Part shown: in pieces, positions 53,314 to 60,716 of the stretch
Layout of the letters: each line of letters opens with the position of its first letter
How positions within the stretch are numbered: the first letter of the stretch is position 1
Assembly (NCBI GenBank): GCA_016888885.1
Contig: CP069437.1
Location: forward strand, 1,860,001-1,924,000
Reading direction: 5' to 3'
Length of the DNA stretch: 64,000 nt
Origin: Faucicola sp902506215
Lineage (GTDB): Bacteria; Pseudomonadota; Gammaproteobacteria; Pseudomonadales; Moraxellaceae
Notes under the pieces: generated by a model
What the model was told of the DNA's origin: nothing
Database searches by the model: none
What the model saw: only the letters and a program-made list of their open reading frames with translations
Translations under genes and position numbers: made by a program

Positions 53314-54288
53314 ATGGCTAAGATGTCCGAATTTTCTTTGATTTATCAACATTTTCAACACTGCACACGCAAAAATCCTTTGACCCAAGTGGGTATTGGG
53401 GATGATTGCGCGATAAGCAGCATTCCAAGCGATTGCGAACTGGTGAGCTGTATTGACACGCTGGTTGCAGGTCGGCATTTTCCCTTATCAACATCCGCTT
53501 ATGCCATCGGCTATAAATCGGTCGCGGTCAATTTATCCGATTTGGCAGCGATGGGGGCGACACCCTATGCGCTATTGCTGGGTATTAGCTTGCCTGCTAA
53601 GCTTGCCCATGATGACTGGCTCAAACCATTTACCCAAGGCATCGCGGACATTTGCAACCGATTTGATGTCGAGCTTATCGGTGGCGATACCACCCAATCA
53701 AACACTTTAACCATCTCTGTCACTGCACTGGGTTTTGTGCCAACTGGGCAAGCTATTACCAGAGGGGGCGCGAAAGTCGGTGATATCATCTGTGTGAGCG
53801 GTGAAATTGGCTCAGCAAGTTTTGCCTTACAGCAGATTTTACACGCTGAAGAATCTGAGCAGCACAATATCGCTTTACAACCAATCGCTTTACAGCCGGC
53901 ACTGGATTTACCTGTTCCGCAAGTTGAGCTCGGGCAAAAATTACGTGGGTTTGCCCATAGCATGATTGATATTTCAGACGGGCTAGGGCAGGATTTGGGT
54001 CATATCCTGACCGCATCGAAGGTGGGTGCGGTGGTCGATTTAGCCAGCATTCCAACGCACCCACGATTACAAGCTTTACCAAATGCTGATAAGTGGCAAC
54101 ATCAGCTCAATGGCGGTGATGATTATCAGCTGTGTTTTACCATGAGTGAGCAAAATTTTGTCAAATTTAATCAACAGTTTTCGGATAAAATTTTTGCCAT
54201 TGGCAAAATTGTCACAGAAAACGGCTTGAGGCTGACTTATAATAACCAACCAATTGAATTTTCGATCACTGGCTATCAGCATTTTTAG
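53314..54288 (+). CDS. thiL: Thiamine-monophosphate kinase ThiL
   Basis: Phosphorylates thiamine monophosphate to the diphosphate cofactor, 324 residues. Motifs: GIGDDCAISSIPSD, SCIDTLVAGRHFP, VNLSDLAAMGATP, GGDTTQSNTLTISVTALGFV and IDISDGLGQDLGHIL. A perfect-phase 15-bp duplication (53869-53898) doubles the pentapeptide IALQP in a surface region before LDLPVPQVELG. A second in-frame ATG at 53323 (MSEFSL) is a plausible alternative start. Confidence 0.94.
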   Translation: MAKMSEFSLIYQHFQHCTRKNPLTQVGIGDDCAISSIPSDCELVSCIDTLVAGRHFPLSTSAYAIGYKSVAVNLSDLAAMGATPYALLLGISLPAKLAHDDWLKPFTQGIADICNRFDVELIGGDTTQSNTLTISVTALGFVPTGQAITRGGAKVGDIICVSGEIGSASFALQQILHAEESEQHNIALQPIALQPALDLPVPQVELGQKLRGFAHSMIDISDGLGQDLGHILTASKVGAVVDLASIPTHPRLQALPNADKWQHQLNGGDDYQLCFTMSEQNFVKFNQQFSDKIFAIGKIVTENGLRLTYNNQPIEFSITGYQHF

Positions 54289-54302
54289 CCAAAGAACGCC
54301 CT

Positions 54303-54881
54303 ATGACTCAACTGCATAAACCCGACGTCCGTAAAGCCAATGTTTGTCCGCCTTGTCCGCCTACCGCGAGCGTTTGGGAAAAACTGATTTATTGGCTCGG
54401 TATCGGCTTAGGCTCAGGATTGCCAAAGCGCGCTGCTGGGACGTGGGGCACGGTGGGTGGACTGGTGGTTGCCATTCCGATGTTAGCGCTGGGGTTTTGG
54501 GGGTTTTTGGCGGTTACGGTGGTGGGCGCTCTAGTCGGTAGTTATATCTGCGGCAAAACGTCTGATTTGATGGGTGTACACGATGACCCGCATATCGTAT
54601 GGGATGAATGGGTCGGCATGTGGGTGTCACTCCTGCCAATTTTATGGCTGCATTTCTATGATGATGCTTTATTGCAAGGTCATCAGTTAAGTTTACTGCT
54701 ACTATATTTTGCTGCATTTGTCGCGTTTCGTTTTTTTGATATTTTAAAACCCTTTCCGATTAAATGGGTGGATAAAAATGTGAGCGGCGGTTTTGGTATT
54801 TTGATTGATGACATTTTGGCGGGGCTGATGGCGGGGGTTGTGCTAATAGTCTTTGTAAGTGTGCTCGTTACTTATGTTTAA
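54303..54881 (+). CDS. pgpA: Phosphatidylglycerophosphatase A PgpA
   Basis: Dephosphorylates phosphatidylglycerophosphate to phosphatidylglycerol in the inner membrane, 192 residues. Family motifs: GSGLPKRAAGTWGTVGGL, DPHIVWDEWVGMW with the conserved acidic metal ligands, and RFFDILKPFPIKWVDKNVSGGFGILIDDILAGL. Several membrane segments. 14 bp after thiL. Confidence 0.95.
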   Translation: MTQLHKPDVRKANVCPPCPPTASVWEKLIYWLGIGLGSGLPKRAAGTWGTVGGLVVAIPMLALGFWGFLAVTVVGALVGSYICGKTSDLMGVHDDPHIVWDEWVGMWVSLLPILWLHFYDDALLQGHQLSLLLLYFAAFVAFRFFDILKPFPIKWVDKNVSGGFGILIDDILAGLMAGVVLIVFVSVLVTYV

Positions 54882-54927
54882 CCTGTTGTATCATTAAAAT
54901 TAGTTTAAAAAAGAATAAGGAATTCCC

Positions 54928-56286
54928 ATGACCAACTTAACCACCATCATCATGGCAGCGGGCAAAGGTACTCGCATGAAATCGAGCAAGCCAAAAGTCC
55001 TACAACCGCTGGCAGGCAAGCCTTTGCTACATCACGTACTCGCCACTGCCAAACAATTGGGTAGCCAAAAAAATATCATTGTCTATGGTTTTGAAGGTCA
55101 GCAAGTCAAAGATGCCTTTGCCGATGAACAAATTGATTGGGTCGAGCAAGCTGAGCAATTGGGCACGGGTCACGCGGTGCAAATGACTTTGCCGGTGTTG
55201 CCTAAAGAGGGTAAAAGCTTGATTTTATCAGGCGACGTGCCACTTATTGGCGTCGATACCTTGCAGAAATTGACAAATACAGAGAGCCGTTTTGCCATGC
55301 TGACCATAAACTTAGCCAACCCATTTGGCTTGGGGCGTATTGTGCGTGACAACAACCAAGTAATCGCCATTGTTGAAGAAAAAGATGCCAACGATGAGCA
55401 AAGAAAAATCACTGAAATCAATAGCGGTGTGTACTGTGTCGCCAATGATATTTTACATCGATATCTCAATAACTTGACCAATAACAATGCCCAAGGCGAA
55501 TATTACCTGACTGATATCGTCAAAATGGCGGTGGATGACGGCATCGAAATTGCCACCGTATCGCCGACCCATCAGTTTGAAATCGAAGGCGTGAATGACC
55601 GTCTGCAGTTGGCAAATCTAGAGCGTACTTGGCAAATGCATCAAGCCCAAGCGCTGATGCAACAAGGCGTACATTTGATTGACCCAAGCCGTTTTGATTT
55701 ACGCGGTTCGCTCAAAGTTGGCAAAGATGTGCAAATTGATATTAATGTCATCATTGAAGGTGACTGTGAGATAGGTGATAACGTCAAAATCGGCGCAGGG
55801 TGTATCATCAAAAACAGCAAAATCGCTAGTGGCACCGTGGTGCAACCTTACAGTCTATTTGACAATGCGGTAGTAGGCGCAGACAACCAAATCGGACCAT
55901 TTGCCCGTCTGCGCCCCCATGTGGTCACCGCCAACGATGTGCATATCGGTAACTTTGTGGAGCTTAAAAACACCCAAATGGCAAGCGGCGCTAAAGCCAA
56001 TCATTTGGCGTATTTGGGCGATGCCACCATTGGACAAAAGACCAATATTGGCGCAGGCACCATCACTGCTAATTATGATGGCGTTAATAAGTTTAAAACC
56101 GAAATCGGTGATGAGGTCAGAATTGGCTCAAATGCGGTGCTGATTGCCCCTGTAACCATTGGTGACCGTGCCACCATTGGCGCAGGCAGTGCCATCAGTA
56201 AAGCCTGCCCTGCCGAAAAACTGTCTATCGCCCGTGGCAAACAAGTCACCATTGAGGGTTGGCAACGTCCTGAAAAAAAATCTTGA
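54928..56286 (+). CDS. glmU: Bifunctional GlmU: N-acetylglucosamine-1-phosphate uridyltransferase / glucosamine-1-phosphate acetyltransferase
   Basis: Makes UDP-GlcNAc for peptidoglycan and LPS. 452 residues: N-terminal uridyltransferase (IIMAAGKGTRMKSSKPKVLQPLAGKPLLHHV, LSGDVPLI) and C-terminal left-handed beta-helix acetyltransferase of hexapeptide repeats (AYLGDATIGQKTNIGAGTITANYDG). ATG with AAGGAATT upstream. glmS follows after 182 bp, so the two are probably coordinated. Confidence 0.97.
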   Translation: MTNLTTIIMAAGKGTRMKSSKPKVLQPLAGKPLLHHVLATAKQLGSQKNIIVYGFEGQQVKDAFADEQIDWVEQAEQLGTGHAVQMTLPVLPKEGKSLILSGDVPLIGVDTLQKLTNTESRFAMLTINLANPFGLGRIVRDNNQVIAIVEEKDANDEQRKITEINSGVYCVANDILHRYLNNLTNNNAQGEYYLTDIVKMAVDDGIEIATVSPTHQFEIEGVNDRLQLANLERTWQMHQAQALMQQGVHLIDPSRFDLRGSLKVGKDVQIDINVIIEGDCEIGDNVKIGAGCIIKNSKIASGTVVQPYSLFDNAVVGADNQIGPFARLRPHVVTANDVHIGNFVELKNTQMASGAKANHLAYLGDATIGQKTNIGAGTITANYDGVNKFKTEIGDEVRIGSNAVLIAPVTIGDRATIGAGSAISKACPAEKLSIARGKQVTIEGWQRPEKKS

Positions 56287-56320
56287 TATTTGAATTTTTG
56301 CCTAAATTTAACAAATTCTT

Positions 56321-56356
56321 GCTTAATACGATAAACTTGCTTTATACGATAAAGCT
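56321..56356. repeat. 18-bp tandem near-repeat between glmU and glmS
   Basis: GCTTAATACGATAAACTT and GCTTTATACGATAAAGCT are adjacent (56321 and 56339), differing at four positions. Located in the glmS leader region; no regulatory element is recognised. Confidence 0.7.
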
Positions 56357-56468
56357 GTTTGGTTAAGCAACAATAAAACAATCTAACGACTGTGTAAACG
56401 GGGGGATTGTTTTTCACAGCAGTCAAATTTGATTGCTCACACCAAAAACTGGATACTAAGGAACAGTT

Positions 56469-58307
56469 ATGTGCGGTATCGTTGGCGCCATTCGTGCGCA
56501 AGACAATGTGGTAGATTTTTTAACCGATGGCTTAAAACGCCTAGAATATCGGGGTTATGACTCATCGGGTATTGCAGTGCAAACCGATGAAGGACTCAAA
56601 CGCGTGCGCCGAGTGGGGCGTGTTGCCTTGATGGAAGCCGCTGCCAAAGAGCGTGGCGTGTATGGTCACACCGGCATCGGTCACACACGCTGGGCCACCC
56701 ACGGCGGCGTCACTGAGCCAAACGCGCATCCGCATATCTCGGGTGATTTGATTTCGGTGGTACATAACGGCATCATCGAAAACTTTGAAGCTGAGCGCGC
56801 CCGCCTTCAGCAAAATGGCTATCATTTTGAGTCACAAACCGACACCGAGGTCATCGCCCATGCGGTGCACCAGCACTACGTACAAAACGGCGGTGATTTA
56901 TTCAAAGCGGTGCAAGCGGCGACCCAACAATTTCATGGCGCGTATGCGATTGCTGTGATTGCCAATGATATGCCACAAAACATGGTGGTGGCACGTATGG
57001 GCTGCCCGTTACTCATTGGCTTAGGTGAGCATGAAACCTTTATCGCATCGGATGTCTCAGCAGTTGTCGCCTTTACCCGTCAAATCATGTATCTTGAAGA
57101 TGGTGATATTGCCCAGTTGACGGCAGATGGCGTGGTACAAATGATTGATAAACAAGGCAATCCAGCGACCCGCAAAGCCACCACTTCGCAAGTTTCCTTA
57201 GCGTCTCTTGAACTAGGGGCTTATAGCCACTTTATGCAAAAAGAAATCTACGAGCAGCCAAAAGCAGTGTCAGATACCGCCGAAATCTTTTTGGATGCCG
57301 GGTTTATCGCCGAAAATTTTGGTGAAAATGCTGAAGCCGTTTTCAATGATATCGACAGTATTAAGATTCTTGCCTGTGGCACGTCGTATTATGCTGCATT
57401 GACCGCCAAATATTGGTTGGAAAGTATTGCCAAAATTGCCACCGATGTCGAAATCGCTAGCGAATACCGTTATCGTGAGGTGATTGCCAATCCAAAACAA
57501 TTGATTATCACCATCTCGCAATCAGGGGAAACGCTAGATACCATGGAGGCGCTAAAATACGCACAAGCGATGGGGCACAAACATAGTCTATCCATCTGTA
57601 ATGTGATGGAATCCGCCTTGCCTCGTGCCAGTGAGCTAGTAGTCTATACCCGAGCCGGTGCGGAGATTGGGGTCGCCTCAACCAAAGCCTTTACCACTCA
57701 GTTAGTGGCTTTATTTGGTTTGGCGGTGACACTCGGTCGTGTGCGTGGCTATGTGGATGACACTAAACTGGTCGAATACACCAATGCGCTGCGTAGCTTG
57801 CCCAATGATATTCAATATGCGCTCAATCTTGAGCCACAGATCAGCAGCTGGTCAAGCAAATTTGCTGATAAGCCAAGCGCGCTGTTTTTGGGACGTGGTA
57901 TTCATTACCCGATTGCCTTAGAAGGCGCATTAAAGCTCAAAGAAATCACCTATATTCATGCAGAAGCCTATCCCGCTGGCGAGTTAAAACACGGTCCACT
58001 GGCATTGGTTGATGAAAATATGCCTGTGGTGGTGATAGCGCCAAATGATAGCCTACTTGATAAAGTCAAAGCCAATATGCAAGAAGTCTCGGCACGTGGC
58101 GGTGAGTTGTTTGTATTTACCGATCTTGACAGTGATTTTTCTGATAGTGAAGGCGTACACGTGATTCGCACCCCACGTCATATTGGCGTGTTATCGCCCA
58201 TAGTACACACCATTCCCGTACAATTGTTGTCTTACCATGTTGCGCTTGCCAAAGGCACAGACGTTGATAAACCCCGTAATTTGGCCAAAAGCGTCACGGT
58301 GGAATAA
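56469..58307 (+). CDS. glmS: Glutamine:fructose-6-phosphate aminotransferase GlmS
   Basis: Makes glucosamine-6-phosphate, committed step to UDP-GlcNAc. 612 residues: N-terminal Ntn glutaminase (MCGIVGAIRAQ with Cys2, GHTRWATHGGVTEPNAHPH) and two SIS isomerase domains (LACGTSYYAA, SQSGETLDTMEALKYA, GVASTKAFTTQL), ending with LAKSVTVE. ATG follows AAGGAACAG. The stop codon is 4-8 bases before a small inverted-repeat element that supplies its terminator. Confidence 0.98.
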   Translation: MCGIVGAIRAQDNVVDFLTDGLKRLEYRGYDSSGIAVQTDEGLKRVRRVGRVALMEAAAKERGVYGHTGIGHTRWATHGGVTEPNAHPHISGDLISVVHNGIIENFEAERARLQQNGYHFESQTDTEVIAHAVHQHYVQNGGDLFKAVQAATQQFHGAYAIAVIANDMPQNMVVARMGCPLLIGLGEHETFIASDVSAVVAFTRQIMYLEDGDIAQLTADGVVQMIDKQGNPATRKATTSQVSLASLELGAYSHFMQKEIYEQPKAVSDTAEIFLDAGFIAENFGENAEAVFNDIDSIKILACGTSYYAALTAKYWLESIAKIATDVEIASEYRYREVIANPKQLIITISQSGETLDTMEALKYAQAMGHKHSLSICNVMESALPRASELVVYTRAGAEIGVASTKAFTTQLVALFGLAVTLGRVRGYVDDTKLVEYTNALRSLPNDIQYALNLEPQISSWSSKFADKPSALFLGRGIHYPIALEGALKLKEITYIHAEAYPAGELKHGPLALVDENMPVVVIAPNDSLLDKVKANMQEVSARGGELFVFTDLDSDFSDSEGVHVIRTPRHIGVLSPIVHTIPVQLLSYHVALAKGTDVDKPRNLAKSVTVE

Positions 58308-58311
58308 ACTA

Positions 58312-58429
58312 ATACCAAACCCAAAAAATATAATAAGGTGCGTTTTACGCACCATTTTTGGCGAGATATAGCCAGCGGTGCATCGTATGCGTCCTACACA
58401 AGCAAGACTTTAACTATTGGGTTTGGTAT
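58312..58429. mobile_element. MITE-like element with 13-bp inverted termini, after glmS
   Basis: ATACCAAACCCAA at 58312-58324 is repeated in inverse orientation at 58417-58429 with no mismatch. The ~118-bp unit has no coding capacity and begins within 5 bp of the glmS stop. It may carry a TA at each edge, in keeping with a TA target. The terminator hairpin of glmS lies inside it. Unrelated in sequence to the element at 17.8-18.0 kb. It could instead be a degenerate IS remnant. Confidence 0.65.
58337..58359 (+). terminator. Terminator of glmS inside the inverted-repeat element
   Basis: GGTGCGT (58337-58343) pairs with ACGCACC (58347-58353) around a 3-base loop and is followed by ATTTTT. Confidence 0.8.
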
Positions 58430-58451
58430 AAGCTATAAGCTAAGCTGACAC

Positions 58452-58482
58452 AAAAAAACCGCTAATCATTAGCGGTTTTTTT
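58452..58482. terminator. Bidirectional terminator
   Basis: A 15-bp perfect inverted repeat, arms AAAAAAACCGCTAAT and ATTAGCGGTTTTTTT, separated by one base (58452-58482). It lies just beyond the stop of the interrupted minus-strand gene. Confidence 0.92.
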
Positions 58483-58494
58483 GTGGGAAAAGTA

Positions 58495-59227
58495 TTAAGA
58501 AGGGTCATCATCGTAGGTATAATAGCTATTTGCGGTTTCATCAAAGCTGTCGATACGTTCAGGGTAATTGCCTTCATTAAAGCGCTTTTCGTTGTGCTCA
58601 TGGGCGTGACGCACATCGTGATTGTAAGCAATTAACGCCTCGTTATTTGCCAAAAAGCTATCAGGATTTGCCATGACCCACATTTGGTTAAAAACATCTG
58701 AGCGCGCCGATAAATTGAGTAACACGCCAGGTTCCGTAAAATAATAAAACTTGGATAATAGTTTAATTTGCCCATTTTCCAGGCGTCTGGCGATATGATA
58801 CGCTTGTAAATCTTTTGGGTGTTTTAAACCCACCGCACCGACAATCGCTGCCAATGATTTAAGGGTGTTTTTATGAAAATTATAGACCCGCTGTGCCTTG
58901 TCAGGAATATGTAATGCCCGCTGACGATAGGGGTCTTGGGTGGCAACCCCAGTTGGGCATTTGTTGGTATGGCATGCGCGCGATTGGATACAGCCCACCG
59001 CAAACATAAAGCCACGCGCGGAGTTACACCAATCTGCACCCAGCGCCAGCATGCGAGCGATATCAAAGGCAGAGATGATTTTGCCACTGACACCGATTTT
59101 GATTTTGTCACGCACCCCCGCACCCACCAGTGTGTTGTGTACAAGCAAAAAGCCATCGAGTAGCGGCATGCCAACATTATCCATAAACTCAACAGGCGCA
59201 GCCCCTGTACCGCCTTCTGTGGGGGAG
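58495..59227 (-). pseudogene. Glutamate-synthase-related FMN-binding protein, 3' remnant cut by prophage
   Basis: Only the C-terminal ~243 residues are here. They begin at SPTEGGTGAAPVEFMDNVGM, the phosphate/FMN-binding region of the glutamate synthase alpha-subunit barrel, and continue with LVGAGVRDKIKIGVSGKI, GADWCNSARGFMFAVGC and CHTNKCPTGVATQDP, which has the Cys pattern of this family. Intact members are about 500-550 residues and probably act as stand-alone glutamate synthase-like oxidoreductases. The homology stops within a few bases of 59227; upstream sequence (the Ile/Phe-rich stretch read to 59334) is prophage DNA. The N-terminal half should lie at the other end of the prophage, outside the window. 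The C-terminal Asp/Tyr-rich tail is intact. Confidence 0.88.
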
Positions 59228-59385
59228 TGATTAATTGTGCATAGGGTTATTGTTGAGAAAGATAATCTGAAACATGGACAGTATAAGGGATAGAGACAAA
59301 AACGGCAAAATTTTATGCACAAATGAAAATGCAAAAAAATGGTGAAAAGTGATATAAAAATGGCGTTTATTTGTGCATAAATGAG
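59228..59385. repeat. Three candidate MuA-binding sites (attL-like L1, L2, L3)
   Basis: The core TTGTGCATA occurs at 59235-59243, inverted at 59314-59322, and direct at 59371-59379. The flanks agree too: TTAATTGTGCATAG, TTCATTTGTGCATAAAA (read on the minus strand) and TTTATTTGTGCATAAAT. Site one begins about seven bases from the proposed phage end, as L1 does in Mu. The spacing of roughly 80 and 57 bp and the mixed orientation also resemble a Mu end. Function inferred. Confidence 0.75.
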
Positions 59386-59429
59386 TGATGTTTGAGTGGC
59401 GTTTAAATGGTGTTTAAATGTTTAAGAAG

Positions 59430-59460
59430 AAGGCAGTCCGAAATGGGCTGCCTTTTTTGT
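59430..59460 (+). terminator. Hairpin beyond the repressor gene
   Basis: AAGGCAGTCC (59430-59439) pairs with GGGCTGCCTT (59445-59454, one G-U pair), followed by Ts on the plus strand. On the minus strand it lies downstream of the repressor gene and may end it. Short direct repeats of GTTTAAATG precede it. Confidence 0.55.
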
Positions 59461-59519
59461 GGCTGGTGCTTGGTGCTATCAGTACGTTTGTCGACCATGA
59501 CCATCGGTAACTAAAGGCA

Positions 59520-60236
59520 CTAATGGATGATGTGGCTTATCTCGATGACTTCGCCGCAGACTTCAAACTGCCCAGATGCTAGGTAGGCTTTATCCAAGTC
59601 GAATGGTTCGTATATGGTGTTGTCGCTGATGATACGCAGTCCGCCTGTGGGTATCCATTGGGTGCGCTTGACGTAGATGCGGTCATCAAGTCGCAAGACA
59701 TAGATGTTGCCATCGTGGGCTTGGTTTTTGGCGAGGTTGACGAGCATACATGAGCCATTGGGGATGGTTGGGTACATACTGTCACCGGAGTTGCAGACCA
59801 CGGCTAGGTTATATGGGTCTAAGTTTTTGCTTTTGAGCCAGTCACGGCGGTAGGCAACGTGTTTGATGGGTTCGGTGACGCCCTGTGAGAATAACCCATT
59901 ACCTGCACTGACTTCGATATCGTACATAGGAATCAGGACAAACTCTTCATTGAAGATGACGTGTTTGGCAGGTGCTTCGAGTGATGGGTTGGTGGCAGGC
60001 GCAGGTGCTTGGGCGGTGCTGTCCCCTTCGCCAAAGATAAGCCATTGGGGGCTGACTTTGTATAGGTCGGCTAATTTGGCAAGTTTTTCTAATGATGGCT
60101 CAGTTTGACCAATTTCCCATTGCTGAAGGGTCGAACGCGACATTTCAATCTCTGGAAGTGCAATTACATGGTCTCTTGATAACCCAACTTTTTCTCTAGC
60201 TTCTCTTAATCTTTGACCAATTTCTTTTCTGTTCAT
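59520..60236 (-). CDS. Prophage repressor, HTH plus S24 (LexA-like) domain
   Basis: Maintains lysogeny by blocking the early promoter. 238 residues: N-terminal HTH_XRE domain (about 4-60, GQRLREAREKVGLSRDHVIAL and RSTLQQWEIGQTEPS), a Pro/Ala-rich linker, and a self-cleaving S24 peptidase with Ser153 in NSGDSMYPT and Lys190 in YVKRTQW; a probable Ala-Gly cleavage site lies in VSAGNG (111-112). So RecA-dependent cleavage after DNA damage is likely, unlike the Clp-sensitive Mu repressor. Divergent from the Ner-like gene across an operator-rich gap. Confidence 0.92.
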   Translation of the reverse strand: MNRKEIGQRLREAREKVGLSRDHVIALPEIEMSRSTLQQWEIGQTEPSLEKLAKLADLYKVSPQWLIFGEGDSTAQAPAPATNPSLEAPAKHVIFNEEFVLIPMYDIEVSAGNGLFSQGVTEPIKHVAYRRDWLKSKNLDPYNLAVVCNSGDSMYPTIPNGSCMLVNLAKNQAHDGNIYVLRLDDRIYVKRTQWIPTGGLRIISDNTIYEPFDLDKAYLASGQFEVCGEVIEISHIIH

Positions 60237-60243
60237 GATAGCG

Positions 60244-60417
60244 ACCGATAGAATAGTTAATCGTTTCTAACTGTTCTATTTTCGGTTGTTTTCTATTTTC
60301 AAAACAGTTTATTTAATTACTTTAATAATCAACAAGTTACCGATTTTTAAATTATTTAACTTAAATTTTAACTATTTTGACTGATAAAACAGTTTACAAC
60401 AACCGATAGAATAGTTA
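60244..60417. promoter_or_regulatory. Repressor operator sites
   Basis: The motif ACCGATAGAATAGTTA occurs at 60244-60259 and 60402-60417. A close inverted copy TAACTGTTCTATTTTCGG is at 60268-60285, and the looser copy ACTGATAAAACAGTTTA is at 60380-60396. Core consensus is about GATARAAYAGTT. They flank both divergent start regions of the repressor/Ner pair, as operators of a lysis-lysogeny switch should. Binding is inferred. Confidence 0.75.
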
Positions 60418-60421
60418 TACT
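60393..60421 (+). promoter_or_regulatory. Early (lytic) promoter of the prophage
   Basis: TTTACA at 60393-60398 and TATACT at 60416-60421 with a 17-bp spacer make a near-consensus sigma-70 promoter, 33 bp before the Ner-like start. It overlaps two operator copies, so repressor binding would block it. Confidence 0.78.
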
Positions 60422-60453
60422 GTGTGCAAGTGCTAAGCAAAAGGAGTCACTAA

Positions 60454-60687
60454 ATGCACACAAACGAAAGCCAAAAAAAACAGCCAATTGATTGGCATGA
60501 TGCAGACATTATTGCAGGGCTAAAAAAAGCTGGCACAAATATGTCGGCACTATCCGTAGCAAATGGCTATACCCGTAATGGTTTGCGTAATGCGCTATAC
60601 CGTAAATATCCAAAGGCTGAACGAATTATTGCGGGGGCAATAGGTGTAAATCCTGAAGATATTTGGCCAAGTCGTTATTCTGCTTAA
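60454..60687 (+). CDS. Ner-like DNA-binding regulator
   Basis: Small helix-turn-helix protein of 77 residues in the Ner/Nlp (SfsB) family; in Mu, Ner dampens both early and repressor promoters. Typical features: DWHDADIIAGLKKAGTNMSALSVANGYTRNGLRNALYRKYPKAERIIAGAIG and the ending PEDIWPSRY. ATG with AAAAGGAG upstream. First gene of the early operon, 29 bp before transposase A. Confidence 0.93.
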   Translation: MHTNESQKKQPIDWHDADIIAGLKKAGTNMSALSVANGYTRNGLRNALYRKYPKAERIIAGAIGVNPEDIWPSRYSA

Positions 60688-60716
60688 TCATTCAACCATA
60701 AAAAAGGTTATTTAAG

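Noticed and set aside
59228..59334. N-terminal ~35 residues of the glutamate-synthase-like frame.
   Set aside because: They are hydrophobic and unlike the family, and the DNA contains prophage end sites, so they are a read-through of phage sequence.
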